Positions 8,066-16,640 of a DNA stretch of 64,000 bases are shown here, piece by piece. The translations under genes were made by a program, and so were the position numbers. The notes beneath the pieces are model-generated. The model did no database searches. It saw nothing but the letters and a program-made list of their open reading frames with translations, and had not been told where the DNA came from. How positions within the stretch are numbered: the first letter of the stretch is position 1; every line of letters starts with the position of its first letter. This DNA is from Deltaproteobacteria bacterium (GTDB taxonomy: Bacteria > Myxococcota_A > UBA9042 > PHBI01): positions 417,526-481,525 of the forward strand of contig JACKFA010000007.1 in assembly GCA_020632715.1 (NCBI GenBank). The letters run 5' to 3'.

Positions 8066-9623
8066 GCCCCACATGGCGCTGGCCGGCGGGCGCGCGGGGG
8101 GCGGCGGCGGTGATCGGGACCTCCCGACGCCGCCCGTCGGGGTGGCGTTGGTCATCCGGGCGGCGAGCGATCCGACGATCTCGCTGCACGACCTGGGGCG
8201 GCTCATCGAGAAGGAGCCGACGCTCACGGTCAACCTGCTGAAGCTCTCGAACAGCGCGGCGTACAGCACGGGGCGCGAGGTGCGGAGCGTCGGGCAGGCG
8301 ACGATGCTGCTCGGGGCGCGGACCATCCGGAACATCTCGGTCGCGCACGCGGTGCGCGCCATGAGCGAGCGGGTGAACACGGGGGAGCTCGACGCGAAGC
8401 TCTTCTGGGAGGACTCGCTCCGGCGCGCGTGCGCGGCGCTCGTGATCGCGCGGCAGGCGGGCTACGAGGACCCGTCGGAGGCGTTCACCGTCGGGCTCAT
8501 CCAGGACCTCGGGGTCCTGATGATGGCGGCGACGCGGCCGGACGTGTCGGGGCGATTGCAGCAGCTCCGGACGGAGCCGTCGCAGGCGCGCGTCCTCGGG
8601 GAGACGAACCTCATCGGGCGCGCCCACACCGAGCTCTTCGTGAACATGGGGCGCGGGTGGGGGCTCCCGCCCGACCTCGTCGACGCGGTGGCGTTCCATC
8701 ACAGCGACGTGCTCGCGCTGCCCGACCGGCGGACGAACCGGCTCGCGCACATCGCGCGCGCGGCGGACCTCATCGCGGACATCACGCAGACGCACGCGAG
8801 CGGCGACGTGGTGCTGCGGGCGAAGGCGGTCGTCGGGCAGCTCGAGGCGCGCGCGAAGCTCGAGGTCGACGGGCTCGTCGACGCGACCGTCGCGGAGATG
8901 ACGGCGCAGTCGAAGGATCTCGAGATCCACATCGGCGAGCAGCCGAGCTATCAGGAGCTGATGGAGGGCGCCAACAAGGCGCTCGTGCAGATCAACGTGT
9001 CGTATGAGGAGCTGACGCAGCAGCTCGAGCAGGCGCTCCGCGAGAAGGAGGAGCTCGCAGCACAGCTCGAGAAGACGAACGAGGCGCTGAGGCGCCTGGC
9101 GACGACGGATCCGCTGACGGCGGTCGGGAACAGGCGGTCATTCTCGGAGTCGATCGAGCGCTTCCTCGTGGAGCTCGGACAGCACGGCGAGCCGCTGACC
9201 GTGATCTCGCTCGACCTCGACAAGTTCAAGTCCATCAACGACCGCTTCGGCCACGCGGCCGGCGACGACGTGCTCGTGGCGACCGCGCAGCGGCTGATGG
9301 CGAACCTGCGCGCGCAGGACGTCGTGGGGCGGCTCGGCGGCGAGGAGTTCGGGATCCTCCTGCCGAAGTGCAGCGAGCGCGACGGGCGCATCGTGGCGGA
9401 GCGGCTCAGGCAGGCGCTGCGCGTCATCCCCGTGCGCTGCAAGGACGGGACGCTCGTGCCGGTGACGGGGTCGTTCGGGGCGCTGACGCTCAGGACGGCG
9501 ATGTCCGCGGACGCCGTGCTGAAGGCCGCGGACGCGGCGATGTACGCGAGCAAGATGAGCGGCCGCGACCGCGTCACGTGGGCGGCCACGTCGCCGCCGG
9601 TGAAGATCCCCGGCTTCCGGTAG
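8031..9623 (+). CDS. HDOD-GGDEF signalling protein (probable diguanylate cyclase)
   Basis: The 530-residue protein begins at an ATG preceded by AAGGAG. Residues about 35-240 form an HDOD domain (LSNSAAYSTGREVRSVGQA, then AFHHSD), a catalytically inactive relative of HD phosphohydrolases used for signalling. Residues about 300-355 are a Glu/Leu-rich coiled coil (YEELTQQLEQALREKEEL). Residues about 360-515 are a GGDEF domain with TTDPLTAVGNRR, LDLDKFKSIND and the catalytic signature GGEEF at 436-440, so diguanylate cyclase activity (two GTP to cyclic di-GMP) is expected. No RxxD inhibitory site is evident five residues before the signature. It lacks membrane segments and is cytoplasmic. The overlap with the upstream lipoprotein gene suggests co-expression of surface proteins with cyclic-di-GMP control. 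Confidence 0.92.
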   Translation: MTARAPIRPVIEPHMALAGGRAGGGGGDRDLPTPPVGVALVIRAASDPTISLHDLGRLIEKEPTLTVNLLKLSNSAAYSTGREVRSVGQATMLLGARTIRNISVAHAVRAMSERVNTGELDAKLFWEDSLRRACAALVIARQAGYEDPSEAFTVGLIQDLGVLMMAATRPDVSGRLQQLRTEPSQARVLGETNLIGRAHTELFVNMGRGWGLPPDLVDAVAFHHSDVLALPDRRTNRLAHIARAADLIADITQTHASGDVVLRAKAVVGQLEARAKLEVDGLVDATVAEMTAQSKDLEIHIGEQPSYQELMEGANKALVQINVSYEELTQQLEQALREKEELAAQLEKTNEALRRLATTDPLTAVGNRRSFSESIERFLVELGQHGEPLTVISLDLDKFKSINDRFGHAAGDDVLVATAQRLMANLRAQDVVGRLGGEEFGILLPKCSERDGRIVAERLRQALRVIPVRCKDGTLVPVTGSFGALTLRTAMSADAVLKAADAAMYASKMSGRDRVTWAATSPPVKIPGFR

Positions 9624-9635
9624 CCTGGCGCCGCG

Positions 9636-11102
9636 TCAGGGCCGCGCCGGGCGCGTCCAGGCGAGCGGCCCGCCCGCGAGCCCGCGCGCCGTGGCCTCGA
9701 CCGTGGGGGCGAGGAGGTAGCCGTCGGCGCTGATGGCGACCGCCTCGGGGCCGCCCACGACGCCCGCGACCTTGCCGGCCGCGACGTCCACGACCACGTT
9801 CCCGCCGCCCGCGAGCTGCGCGTACGCCCACGACCCGGCCGCGCCACGCTCCGCGTAGGGCGCCACGCGCTCGGCGAGCTCGGTCACGGCACCGCTCCCG
9901 AAGGCGACGACGGCCGCGAGCCCGTCGCGGCGCCGCGTCACGAGCGCGTTGCCGCCCGCGGCCGCGAGCACGTCGACCTCGTCCGGCCCGAGGGCGTGCG
10001 CGCCGGTCGCCATGTCGACGAGCCAGGTGCGGCCGCCCTCCCAGGTCGACCACACGCCGTCCGCCCGCTCCGCTCGGTCCTCGGAGGGCGCCGCGCGGCG
10101 GAGGCCGGTGCGCGCGACGCGGCCGTCGTCGGCGACCCAGATCACCTCGGCCTCGCCGTGGTCTCCGACGGGGGACGCCACGAGCAGCGCGCCCGAGCCG
10201 ACGCGCAGGACGAACCCGCCGACGCCGACCGGCAGCGCCGGCGCGCGCGCGCCGTCGGCGCCGACCCACACGAGGTCGCCGCCCGGCTCGCGGACGAGCG
10301 CGCGGCCGGCGCGGATGACGAGCGCGCCGTCCGGCGCTGGCTTGCCGTCGAGCCCGACGACCGACCGCGCCACGTTCACCGGCCCGCCCCCGGTCGAGTA
10401 GCTCGTGATCGGCCCGCGGCAGCCGCCGGGCGCGAGGCTCGTCCGCGGGAGCTGCGGCCGGGCGCCGAGCGGGTAGGTGAAGACCACGGCGTGGCGCCCG
10501 CCGTCGAGGGGGAAGGCGGCGAAGAGCGCGTCGGCGCCGTGCTTCACGGGGGTCGTGTCGCCGGTGAGCGGGTCGACGAGGGCCGCCGCGCGCGAGGCCC
10601 CCTCGCCGGCGAGGAAGAGGTAGCGCGCGCCGCCGGGCTCGAAGCCGCCCCACGACGGGACGAGCGGGCTCGAGGGGCCCTCGGCGGCGCCGAGCGCGGT
10701 CAGGTCGCGCCGTCCACCCGTCGCGGTGTCCCAGAGCACGAGGCGCCCGCGCTCGACGGCGGCGAGCCAGCGGCCGTCGGCGCTCGCGCCGAGGTAGGCG
10801 TCCACGCGCTGTCCGGGGCCGTCGCCGACGACGATGTAGGGCGCGAGCGCGTCGCCGAAGGTGTCGCCGTGGTAGCCGAGGTGGACGGCGATCTCGCCGT
10901 CGCCGTCGGTGTCCTCGCGCGCCTGGCAGAGCGCGACCCAGCGCCGGTCGGGCGCCCAGCCCTCGACGACGAGCGGACCGCCCGTCCCGATGGGCCCGCC
11001 CGCGACCTCGGGCGCTGGGAGCGGGGGAGCCGGCGCGGCCCGGGCGGTCGCGAGCAGGGCGATGGACGACGCGCTGACGATGACGGCGATGAAGACGCGC
11101 AT
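9636..11102 (-). CDS. Exported beta-propeller-like (WD40/PD40-type) protein
   Basis: The ATG at 11102 gives 488 residues with a cleavable signal peptide (MRVFIAVIVSASSIALLATA, cleavage near ARA). The mature protein is a string of short beta repeats with DG/DGRW turns (APDRRWVALCQ, ASADGRWLAAVERGRLVLWD, ISADGYLLAPTV). This is the pattern of PD40/WD40 propellers found in TolB-like periplasmic proteins. No catalytic motif is visible, so binding or scaffolding in the periplasm is the most that can be said. It lies 71 bases downstream of glgA on the same strand, and only 12 bases separate its stop from that of the convergent GGDEF gene. A functional link with glycogen metabolism is not obvious. 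Confidence 0.75.
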   Translation of the reverse strand: MRVFIAVIVSASSIALLATARAAPAPPLPAPEVAGGPIGTGGPLVVEGWAPDRRWVALCQAREDTDGDGEIAVHLGYHGDTFGDALAPYIVVGDGPGQRVDAYLGASADGRWLAAVERGRLVLWDTATGGRRDLTALGAAEGPSSPLVPSWGGFEPGGARYLFLAGEGASRAAALVDPLTGDTTPVKHGADALFAAFPLDGGRHAVVFTYPLGARPQLPRTSLAPGGCRGPITSYSTGGGPVNVARSVVGLDGKPAPDGALVIRAGRALVREPGGDLVWVGADGARAPALPVGVGGFVLRVGSGALLVASPVGDHGEAEVIWVADDGRVARTGLRRAAPSEDRAERADGVWSTWEGGRTWLVDMATGAHALGPDEVDVLAAAGGNALVTRRRDGLAAVVAFGSGAVTELAERVAPYAERGAAGSWAYAQLAGGGNVVVDVAAGKVAGVVGGPEAVAISADGYLLAPTVEATARGLAGGPLAWTRPARP

Positions 11103-11173
11103 GCTGGGCTCCCGTGCTCTGGCCGTACCCCGTGTGGACATCCGCGCGGCGCCAGAGTTCCCGGGCGCGCAGG

Positions 11174-12676
11174 TCAGGCGCGTCTCTCGCGCCCCACGCG
11201 CCGGGCGACCGCCTCGCCGTAGAGGTCTTCGTAGGCCCGCGCCGCCCGCTCCCACGTGAAGCGCTCGGCCATCCCGCGCCGCTGGAGGCGGCCGAAGGCC
11301 TCCGGCCGCTCGCGCAGCGCCCACACGGCCCACGCGATGGTGTCGAAGAGCGCCCCCGGCGAGAGATCGTGCAGCTTGAAGCCCGTGCCGCTGTCGGTGC
11401 TCTCGTGGTACGACGTGACCGTGTCGTCGAGCCCGCCGACGGCCGCCACGATGGGCGGCGTCCCGTACGCGAGGCTGTACATCTGGTTCAACCCGCAGGG
11501 CTCGAAGCGCGACGGCATCACGAAGAGGTCGCCGCCCGCCTCGATGCGGTGCGCGAGCTGCTCGTCGTAGCCGATGCGCACGCCGACCCGCCCCGGGTGC
11601 GCGAGCGACGCCCCGATGAACGCGTCCTCGAGCCAGCGCTCCCCCGAGCCGAGCAGCGCCACCTGCACGCCGAGCCCGAGCACGCGCGGCAGCGCCGCGA
11701 GGAGCACGTCGAGCCCCTTCTGCTCGGCGAGCCGCGACACGACGGCCAGCACCGGCACGTCCGCGCGCACCTCGAGCCCGAGCTCGCGCTGGAGCGCCTC
11801 CTTGCACGCGGCCTTGCCGGAGAGGTCGTCCGCGTCGTAGCGCGCGGGCAGGTAGCGGTCCGTCGCCGGGTCCCACACGTCGTAGTCGCAGCCGTTCAGG
11901 ATCCCGCGGCAGTCGCCGCCGCGGTCTCGCACGACCCCGTCGAGCCCGTGCCCGAAGGCCGGCGTCGCGATCTCGCGCGCGTACCGCGGGCTCACCGTGT
12001 TCACGAGCGTCGCGTGGTAGAGGCCGCCCTTGAGCAGGTTCACCTGGTCCCACGCCTCGAGCGAGAGGTGCGTGAACTCGCCCCAGCCGACGCCGAGCAG
12101 GTCGATGAGGCCTTTGTCGGCCCAGCCCTGGTGCTGCATGTTGTGGATCGTGAGCACGCTCGCTGCCCGCCCGAGCCGCGGGTCGTCGCGATACACCGTG
12201 TTCAGCATGACCGGCACGACCGCCGTGTGCCAGTCGTGCACGTGCACCACGTCCGGCGCGAGGTCGGCCGCGCGCGCCACCTCGAGCGCCGCCCGCGACA
12301 GGAGCGCGAAGCGCGCCGCGTTGTCCGAGTAGCCGTGCCCGGTGGCGGGGTCGACGTAGAGCCCCTCGCGCCCGAAGGTCGGCGGGTGGTCGACGAACCA
12401 GACGGGGACGTCGCTGCCGGGGATCACCCCCGCGAGCACCTCGACCGTCACGACGCCGTAGTGGCCGAACGGCACCGCGACCGACGCGAGCCCGGCGACC
12501 GGCGTCAGCGTGTCGCGCGGGACGCTCGCGTAGCGCGGCATGACGAGCCGCACGTCGTGGCCGCGCGCCGCGAGATGGCGGGGGAGCACGCCGGCGACCT
12601 CGGCGAGGCCGCCCGTCTTGGCGAACGGGGTGGCCTCGGAGCAGACGAAGAGCACGTTCACCCCGCCACGAGACAC
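11174..12676 (-). CDS. glgA: Glycogen synthase (ADP-glucose type, GT5)
   Basis: The 500-residue protein matches bacterial GlgA along its length. The N-terminal nucleotide-sugar site is LFVCSEATPFAKTGGLAEV, with the KTGGL signature. It also has DVVHVHDWHT, TIHNMQHQGW, NTVSPRYAREI and, in the C-terminal Rossmann half, VSRLAEQKGLDVLL and PSRFEPCGLNQMYSLAYGT with the conserved Glu. It transfers glucose from ADP-glucose to the end of an alpha-1,4-glucan in the cytoplasm. The start is a GTG at 12676; a second GTG at 12661 (VNVLFVC) is an equally good alternative. It lies between a lipoprotein gene (42 bases upstream) and the propeller gene on the same strand. No other glg gene is in the window. Confidence 0.96.
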   Translation of the reverse strand: MSRGGVNVLFVCSEATPFAKTGGLAEVAGVLPRHLAARGHDVRLVMPRYASVPRDTLTPVAGLASVAVPFGHYGVVTVEVLAGVIPGSDVPVWFVDHPPTFGREGLYVDPATGHGYSDNAARFALLSRAALEVARAADLAPDVVHVHDWHTAVVPVMLNTVYRDDPRLGRAASVLTIHNMQHQGWADKGLIDLLGVGWGEFTHLSLEAWDQVNLLKGGLYHATLVNTVSPRYAREIATPAFGHGLDGVVRDRGGDCRGILNGCDYDVWDPATDRYLPARYDADDLSGKAACKEALQRELGLEVRADVPVLAVVSRLAEQKGLDVLLAALPRVLGLGVQVALLGSGERWLEDAFIGASLAHPGRVGVRIGYDEQLAHRIEAGGDLFVMPSRFEPCGLNQMYSLAYGTPPIVAAVGGLDDTVTSYHESTDSGTGFKLHDLSPGALFDTIAWAVWALRERPEAFGRLQRRGMAERFTWERAARAYEDLYGEAVARRVGRERRA

Positions 12677-12718
12677 CCGCAGCGCGCCGCGGTCAACCTC
12701 TGCGGGGTCGGCGGCCGC

Positions 12719-13618
12719 TCACGGCGGCGAGTGCGTGCACGCCGGCGGCGACGCGTCGAGCCGCGCCGCGTGCCAGGTCGCCTCGACGCAGGCGGCGCGC
12801 CCGCCGTCGTCGTCGGTGCACTTCCACTGCACGTCGCCGAAGGTCGTGAGCAGGTTCCCGAGGCTCGAGTACTTCGCGTTGCAGCCGCCGCACTCGCCGC
12901 CGACGTTGTAGGTCGGGTCGAGGTCGCCGCACTCCTCGGCCTTCTGACCGGCGAGGAGGCAGGTGCAGATCTGGTTCAGCGCCGTCTCGCCGAGCGCGCC
13001 CGACGGGACGAGCCCGTCGACCCCCTCGCACGTCGACGACATCGTCCCCGACAGGATCGTGTGCGACACGGGGATCACGTGCTTCACCGGGAGCGTGGTC
13101 GAGCAGTTCTTCGGGTAGCTCTCGGCGCCCGAGTACACGTTGAAGCTGATGGGCGTCGAGTCGCCGAGCGTGCAGCCCGTGCGCGGGAAGGTGAGGGTGC
13201 CGGCGGTGTCGGTGATGGCGCAGATCTGGTCCTCCGTGCCGTCGATGCGCGCGCCGTCGACGGCGCGGACGGTCACCTCCGTGTCGGAGACGGCGGTCAC
13301 CTCGATGAGGATGGACAGCTCCTTCGCCGCGATGTCGTTCGTCCAGATGGCGTTCAGCGCCGGGATGGCCGGGTGCTCCTCGCCGTCGATGGCGGTGATG
13401 GCGAGCTGGTCGAAGCGGTACCAGTCGCCGACCGCGAGGCAGTCGCACGTGCCGGCCTCGACGTCGGCGTCGCCGCCGCCGGTGTCCGCCTGCGACTGGT
13501 ACGGGAGCTCGTTCTCCGCGGTGTCGACGGGGTTGTCACACGCGCCGGCGAGCGGCAGCGACGTGAGCAGGAGGGCGGTGACGAGGACGCGGCGGGGGCG
13601 CAGGGCCAGGCGAATCAT
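12719..13618 (-). CDS. Cysteine-rich lipoprotein of unknown function
   Basis: The ATG at 13618 starts a 299-residue protein with a lipoprotein signal ending in LPLAGAC (Cys27) and an acidic linker. The mature part is beta-rich with many Cys (GTCDCLAVGDWYRFD, EDQICAIT, QICTCLLAGQ, CGGCNAKYSS), suggesting a disulphide-stabilised periplasmic or outer-membrane domain. A repeated pattern of short beta strands (TVRAVDGARIDG) is visible, but no family is recognised. It is transcribed away from the FadL-type gene, whose start is only 45 bases upstream. TTGACC on its own strand (13649-13654) could be a -35 element, though no well-spaced -10 follows. It heads a same-strand group with glgA and the propeller gene. 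Confidence 0.75.
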   Translation of the reverse strand: MIRLALRPRRVLVTALLLTSLPLAGACDNPVDTAENELPYQSQADTGGGDADVEAGTCDCLAVGDWYRFDQLAITAIDGEEHPAIPALNAIWTNDIAAKELSILIEVTAVSDTEVTVRAVDGARIDGTEDQICAITDTAGTLTFPRTGCTLGDSTPISFNVYSGAESYPKNCSTTLPVKHVIPVSHTILSGTMSSTCEGVDGLVPSGALGETALNQICTCLLAGQKAEECGDLDPTYNVGGECGGCNAKYSSLGNLLTTFGDVQWKCTDDDGGRAACVEATWHAARLDASPPACTHSPP

Positions 13619-13663
13619 GGCGGTACGATTGCACGATGCCTTGCGATAGGTCAAAACGACTGC

Positions 13664-15097
13664 GTGAGCACGAACACCCGCACCGTCTCCCTCCTCGGCT
13701 CGCTCCTGCTCGCCGCGTCGGTCCTGGCACCCGGCGCGCGCGCCGGCGGCTTCGAGATCCCCGACAACGGCACCTTCGCGCTCGGGCGCGGCGGCGCCTT
13801 CATCGTGCGCGCGGACGACCCGACCGCGCTCATCCTGAACCCGGGCGGGCTCACGCGCCTCTCGGGCACGCACATCCTCCTGAACCACGTGCTCATCTGG
13901 GAGAACGCGCAGTTCACGCGCCAGCCGACCGACCTCCCCGAGGGGCACGACTACGGCTTCGACGCGACGGCCACGGTCGAGAACGACAAGTCCCTCTTCC
14001 CCATCGGCGCGATGTTCATCGCGACGACCGACTTCGGCCTCGACGACTGGACCTTCGCGCTCGGCCTCTACGGCCCGAGCGCGCACGGCAGCAAGAAGTA
14101 CCCCGTCGACGGCGGCCAGCGCTACCTCCTGACCGAGCTCGACACGGTGCTCCTCTACGCGAACCTCGCCGTGGCCTACGGCGTCGACGACTGCTGGGGC
14201 GTCGGGCTCACGCTCCAGTACGTGATGGCGCCGCAGGTGAAGCTGAAGCTCGTCGCCGACGCGACCCCCGGCGGCGACCTGAACGCCTACTACAGCTCGG
14301 CCGACGTCGAGGCCGTGCTCGACATGAAGGACCTGACGTCGTTCTCGGCCATCGCGGGCGCCTGGTTCCGCGTCATCCCCGAGATCGAGGTCGCCGTGTC
14401 GGGGCGCGTCGTCCCGGCGAACCTGAACCTCGAGGGCGACATCACGCTCGACAACGTCCCCGGGCAGACGCAGTTCTCCGACGCGCAGCGCGAGATCACG
14501 AACTCGTCGGCGAGCATGGACCTCACCATCCCGCCGTCGGCGCGCGCGGGCGTCCGCTACCGGCACCTCGACGGCGACCGCGAGGTCTTCGACGTCGAGC
14601 TCGACGTCGTCTACGAGGCGTGGTCGATGATCGAGAACTACGACGTCGATCTCGAGGGGCAGATCCAGCTCTTCACGGGGTCGCCGGCCCCTGACACGCA
14701 GATCGCCAAGCGCTGGAAGGACACCGTCTCCGTCCGCCTCGGCGGCACCGTGAACCTCCTCGACGACGCCCTCCAGCTCTCCGCCGGCGGCTACTACGAG
14801 TCGGGGGCGGTGCCGGAGAACTACGAGCACCTCGACTTCCTCTCCTTCGACCGCTTCGGGCTCGGCCTCGGCGTGCGCGGCGCCGTCGGCCCCGTGCGGC
14901 TCAGCGTCGCCTACGCCCACGTCTTCCAGGAGGACCGGAAGGTCGACGAGCACTACGGCAAGGTCTACCAGGTGCGCCCCATCGACCCGTGCCCCGGCTG
15001 CGACTCGAACGCCGGCTGGTCGGGCGTCCCGGCGAACGCCGGGAAGTTCGAGAGCAGCTACGACATGCTCGCGTTCGGGCTCGAGCTCGACCTCTGA
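13664..15097 (+). CDS. FadL/OMPP1/TodX-family outer-membrane transporter
   Basis: The GTG at 13664 gives 477 residues with a signal peptide cleaved near PGARA. The mature N-terminus has the FadL hallmark: GGFEIPDNGTFALGRGGAF followed by DDPTALILNPGGLTRL, the hatch region that plugs the barrel and moves during uptake of hydrophobic substrates. The rest alternates amphipathic strands (FALGLYGPSAHG, NLAVAYGVDDCWGVGLTLQY, VSVRLGGTVNLLDDALQLSAGGYY) and ends in FGLELDL, a typical barrel-closing strand. It should import long-chain fatty acids or other hydrophobic compounds. No ATG is available nearby and the ribosome site is weak. A Cys pair near the end (DPCPGCDSN) is unusual and may form a disulphide in an extracellular loop. 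The cytochrome gene begins 132 bases downstream. Confidence 0.88.
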   Translation: MSTNTRTVSLLGSLLLAASVLAPGARAGGFEIPDNGTFALGRGGAFIVRADDPTALILNPGGLTRLSGTHILLNHVLIWENAQFTRQPTDLPEGHDYGFDATATVENDKSLFPIGAMFIATTDFGLDDWTFALGLYGPSAHGSKKYPVDGGQRYLLTELDTVLLYANLAVAYGVDDCWGVGLTLQYVMAPQVKLKLVADATPGGDLNAYYSSADVEAVLDMKDLTSFSAIAGAWFRVIPEIEVAVSGRVVPANLNLEGDITLDNVPGQTQFSDAQREITNSSASMDLTIPPSARAGVRYRHLDGDREVFDVELDVVYEAWSMIENYDVDLEGQIQLFTGSPAPDTQIAKRWKDTVSVRLGGTVNLLDDALQLSAGGYYESGAVPENYEHLDFLSFDRFGLGLGVRGAVGPVRLSVAYAHVFQEDRKVDEHYGKVYQVRPIDPCPGCDSNAGWSGVPANAGKFESSYDMLAFGLELDL

Positions 15098-15229
15098 CAG
15101 GCGCTCGCCGCGCGGCCGCCGAGCACGCTCGGGACAGCGCGGGATACAAATCGGGCGCGCGCTCGCTTCAAGGGTGAAAAGGCCCGGCCGAACTCCTCCG
15201 GTGTGGACAATCCCACGTCGAGGAGAGTC

Positions 15230-15601
15230 ATGCGCGCCGCCGTCGTCTATCTCATCACCCTCCTGACCGCCTTCGGTCTCGCCAGCGCGGCCGCCGCCGC
15301 GCCGCCGCCTCGCGCCGACGAGGCGCAGCCGCTCCGCGCCTGGATGCGTGACGTGGTCGACAAGGCCGCGTCCGACAAGGACTTCGACACGCTGAAGGCC
15401 GTGTTCGCCTCGCTCGCGGAGCACGCCCCGAAGGGCTACGACGACTGGGCCGCCATCGCGCGCAAGGGCGCCGAGAAGGCCGAGGCCGGCGAGGCCCGCG
15501 CTGTCCGGAAGCAGTGCCTGGCGTGCCACATGCGCTACCAGCGCGACTACCGCGAGACGATGCGCGGGGCCGCGTGGCCGACCACCGCGGGAGCCCGCTA
15601 G
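15230..15601 (+). CDS. Small exported c-type cytochrome-like protein
   Basis: The start ATG at 15230 has a strong ribosome site (AGGAGAG at 15221-15227) and gives 123 residues. A Sec signal peptide covers about residues 1-24 (ending ASAAAAA). The mature part is helical, with one haem-binding motif CLACH at residues 96-100, so covalent haem attachment in the periplasm is expected. Its position near the C-terminus and the preceding helical bundle resemble the four-helix cytochrome c-prime type more than class I cytochromes. It lies directly before the di-heme peroxidase gene (one base between stop and start) and probably exchanges electrons with it. The possible role in redox sensing by the downstream kinase is inference. 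Confidence 0.85.
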   Translation: MRAAVVYLITLLTAFGLASAAAAAPPPRADEAQPLRAWMRDVVDKAASDKDFDTLKAVFASLAEHAPKGYDDWAAIARKGAEKAEAGEARAVRKQCLACHMRYQRDYRETMRGAAWPTTAGAR

Positions 15602-15602
15602 C

Positions 15603-16640
15603 ATGGGCGCCACCTCTCTCCGCGCGCCTCGCGCGGCGCTCCTCGTCGCGGCCTCGCTCCTCGTGGCCGCGTGCGTCGGCGACACCGGCGCCGCCGACGT
15701 CGCCGTGACGCGCTTCGCCTACGTCTACGCGCCGTCGGCGCACCCCGACGAGCCGATCCAGCCGCTCCCGGTCGGCTACGAGGCGAACGCCGACCTCGTC
15801 CGCCTCGGCGACCAGCTCTTCCACGACAAGGGCCTCTCGGGCGACGGCACCGTCGCCTGCGCGAGCTGCCACAGCGTGCCCGACGGCGGCGACGACGGGC
15901 TCGGGCGCTCGACCGGGATCCGCGGCCAGAAGGGCGGCATCAACGCGCCGACCGTGCTGAACTCCGGCCTCAACATGGCGCAGTTCTGGAACGGCCGCGC
16001 GGAGACGCTCGAGGAGCAGGCGAAGGGCCCCGTCGAGCACCCGAAGGAGATGGGCGGCAGCTGGGACGCCGTCGTCGCGCGGGTGGCCGCGGACCCAGGC
16101 TACGCCGGCGCCTTCGACGCCCTCTTCCCCGACGGCGTCACGGCGGACAACATCCGCGCCGCCATCGCGACCTTCGAGCGCACGCTCATCACGCCCGACA
16201 GCCCCTTCGACCGCTGGCTCCGGGGCGAGGACGGCGCGCTCAGCGAGCGGCAGCTCGCGGGCTACCAGCTCTTCAAGGCCGCGGGCTGCGTGACCTGCCA
16301 CCAGGGGCGGAACGTCGGCGGCAACATGTACCAGGTCTTCGGGGTCATGGGGGACTACTTCGAGGACCGCGGCGGCGAGGAGGAGGCGGACCTCGGGCGC
16401 GTCGCGGTGACCCACGACGAGGGCGACCGCCACGTGTTCCGCGTGCCGTCGCTCCGGAACGTGGCGCTGACCGCGCCCTACTTCCACGACGCGAGCGCGA
16501 GCAGCCTCGAGGACGTCGTCCGCGTCATGGCGACCTACCAGCTCGGGCGGATGCTCGACGACGAGGAGACCGCGCTCATCGTGGAGTTCCTGAAGAGCCT
16601 GACCGGGACGATCCCGGCGACCGGTGGAGGCGCGCGCTGA
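15603..16640 (+). CDS. Di-heme cytochrome c peroxidase (CcpA/MauG-like) lipoprotein
   Basis: The 345-residue protein starts with a lipoprotein signal (LLVAAC, Cys24). Two haem motifs are clear: CASCH at residues 86-90 and CVTCH at 229-233. Around them are family signatures: LGDQLFHDKGLSGDGTVAC, the Gly-rich stretch after the first haem, NAPTVLNSGLN, FWNGRAETLEEQA, and FRVPSLRNVALTAPYFHDA in the C-terminal domain, which carries the distal ligand region. The family reduces hydrogen peroxide with electrons from a small cytochrome, or oxidises a partner as in MauG. The small cytochrome encoded one base upstream is the natural electron donor. Its stop overlaps the start of the kinase gene (TGATG), so cytochromes and kinase are translated together. 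Confidence 0.93.
   Translation: MGATSLRAPRAALLVAASLLVAACVGDTGAADVAVTRFAYVYAPSAHPDEPIQPLPVGYEANADLVRLGDQLFHDKGLSGDGTVACASCHSVPDGGDDGLGRSTGIRGQKGGINAPTVLNSGLNMAQFWNGRAETLEEQAKGPVEHPKEMGGSWDAVVARVAADPGYAGAFDALFPDGVTADNIRAAIATFERTLITPDSPFDRWLRGEDGALSERQLAGYQLFKAAGCVTCHQGRNVGGNMYQVFGVMGDYFEDRGGEEEADLGRVAVTHDEGDRHVFRVPSLRNVALTAPYFHDASASSLEDVVRVMATYQLGRMLDDEETALIVEFLKSLTGTIPATGGGAR

Noticed and set aside
11114..13663. 5' extension of the FadL-type frame
   Set aside because: The frame runs antisense through glgA and the Cys-rich lipoprotein. The signal peptide and barrel hatch start at the GTG at 13664.
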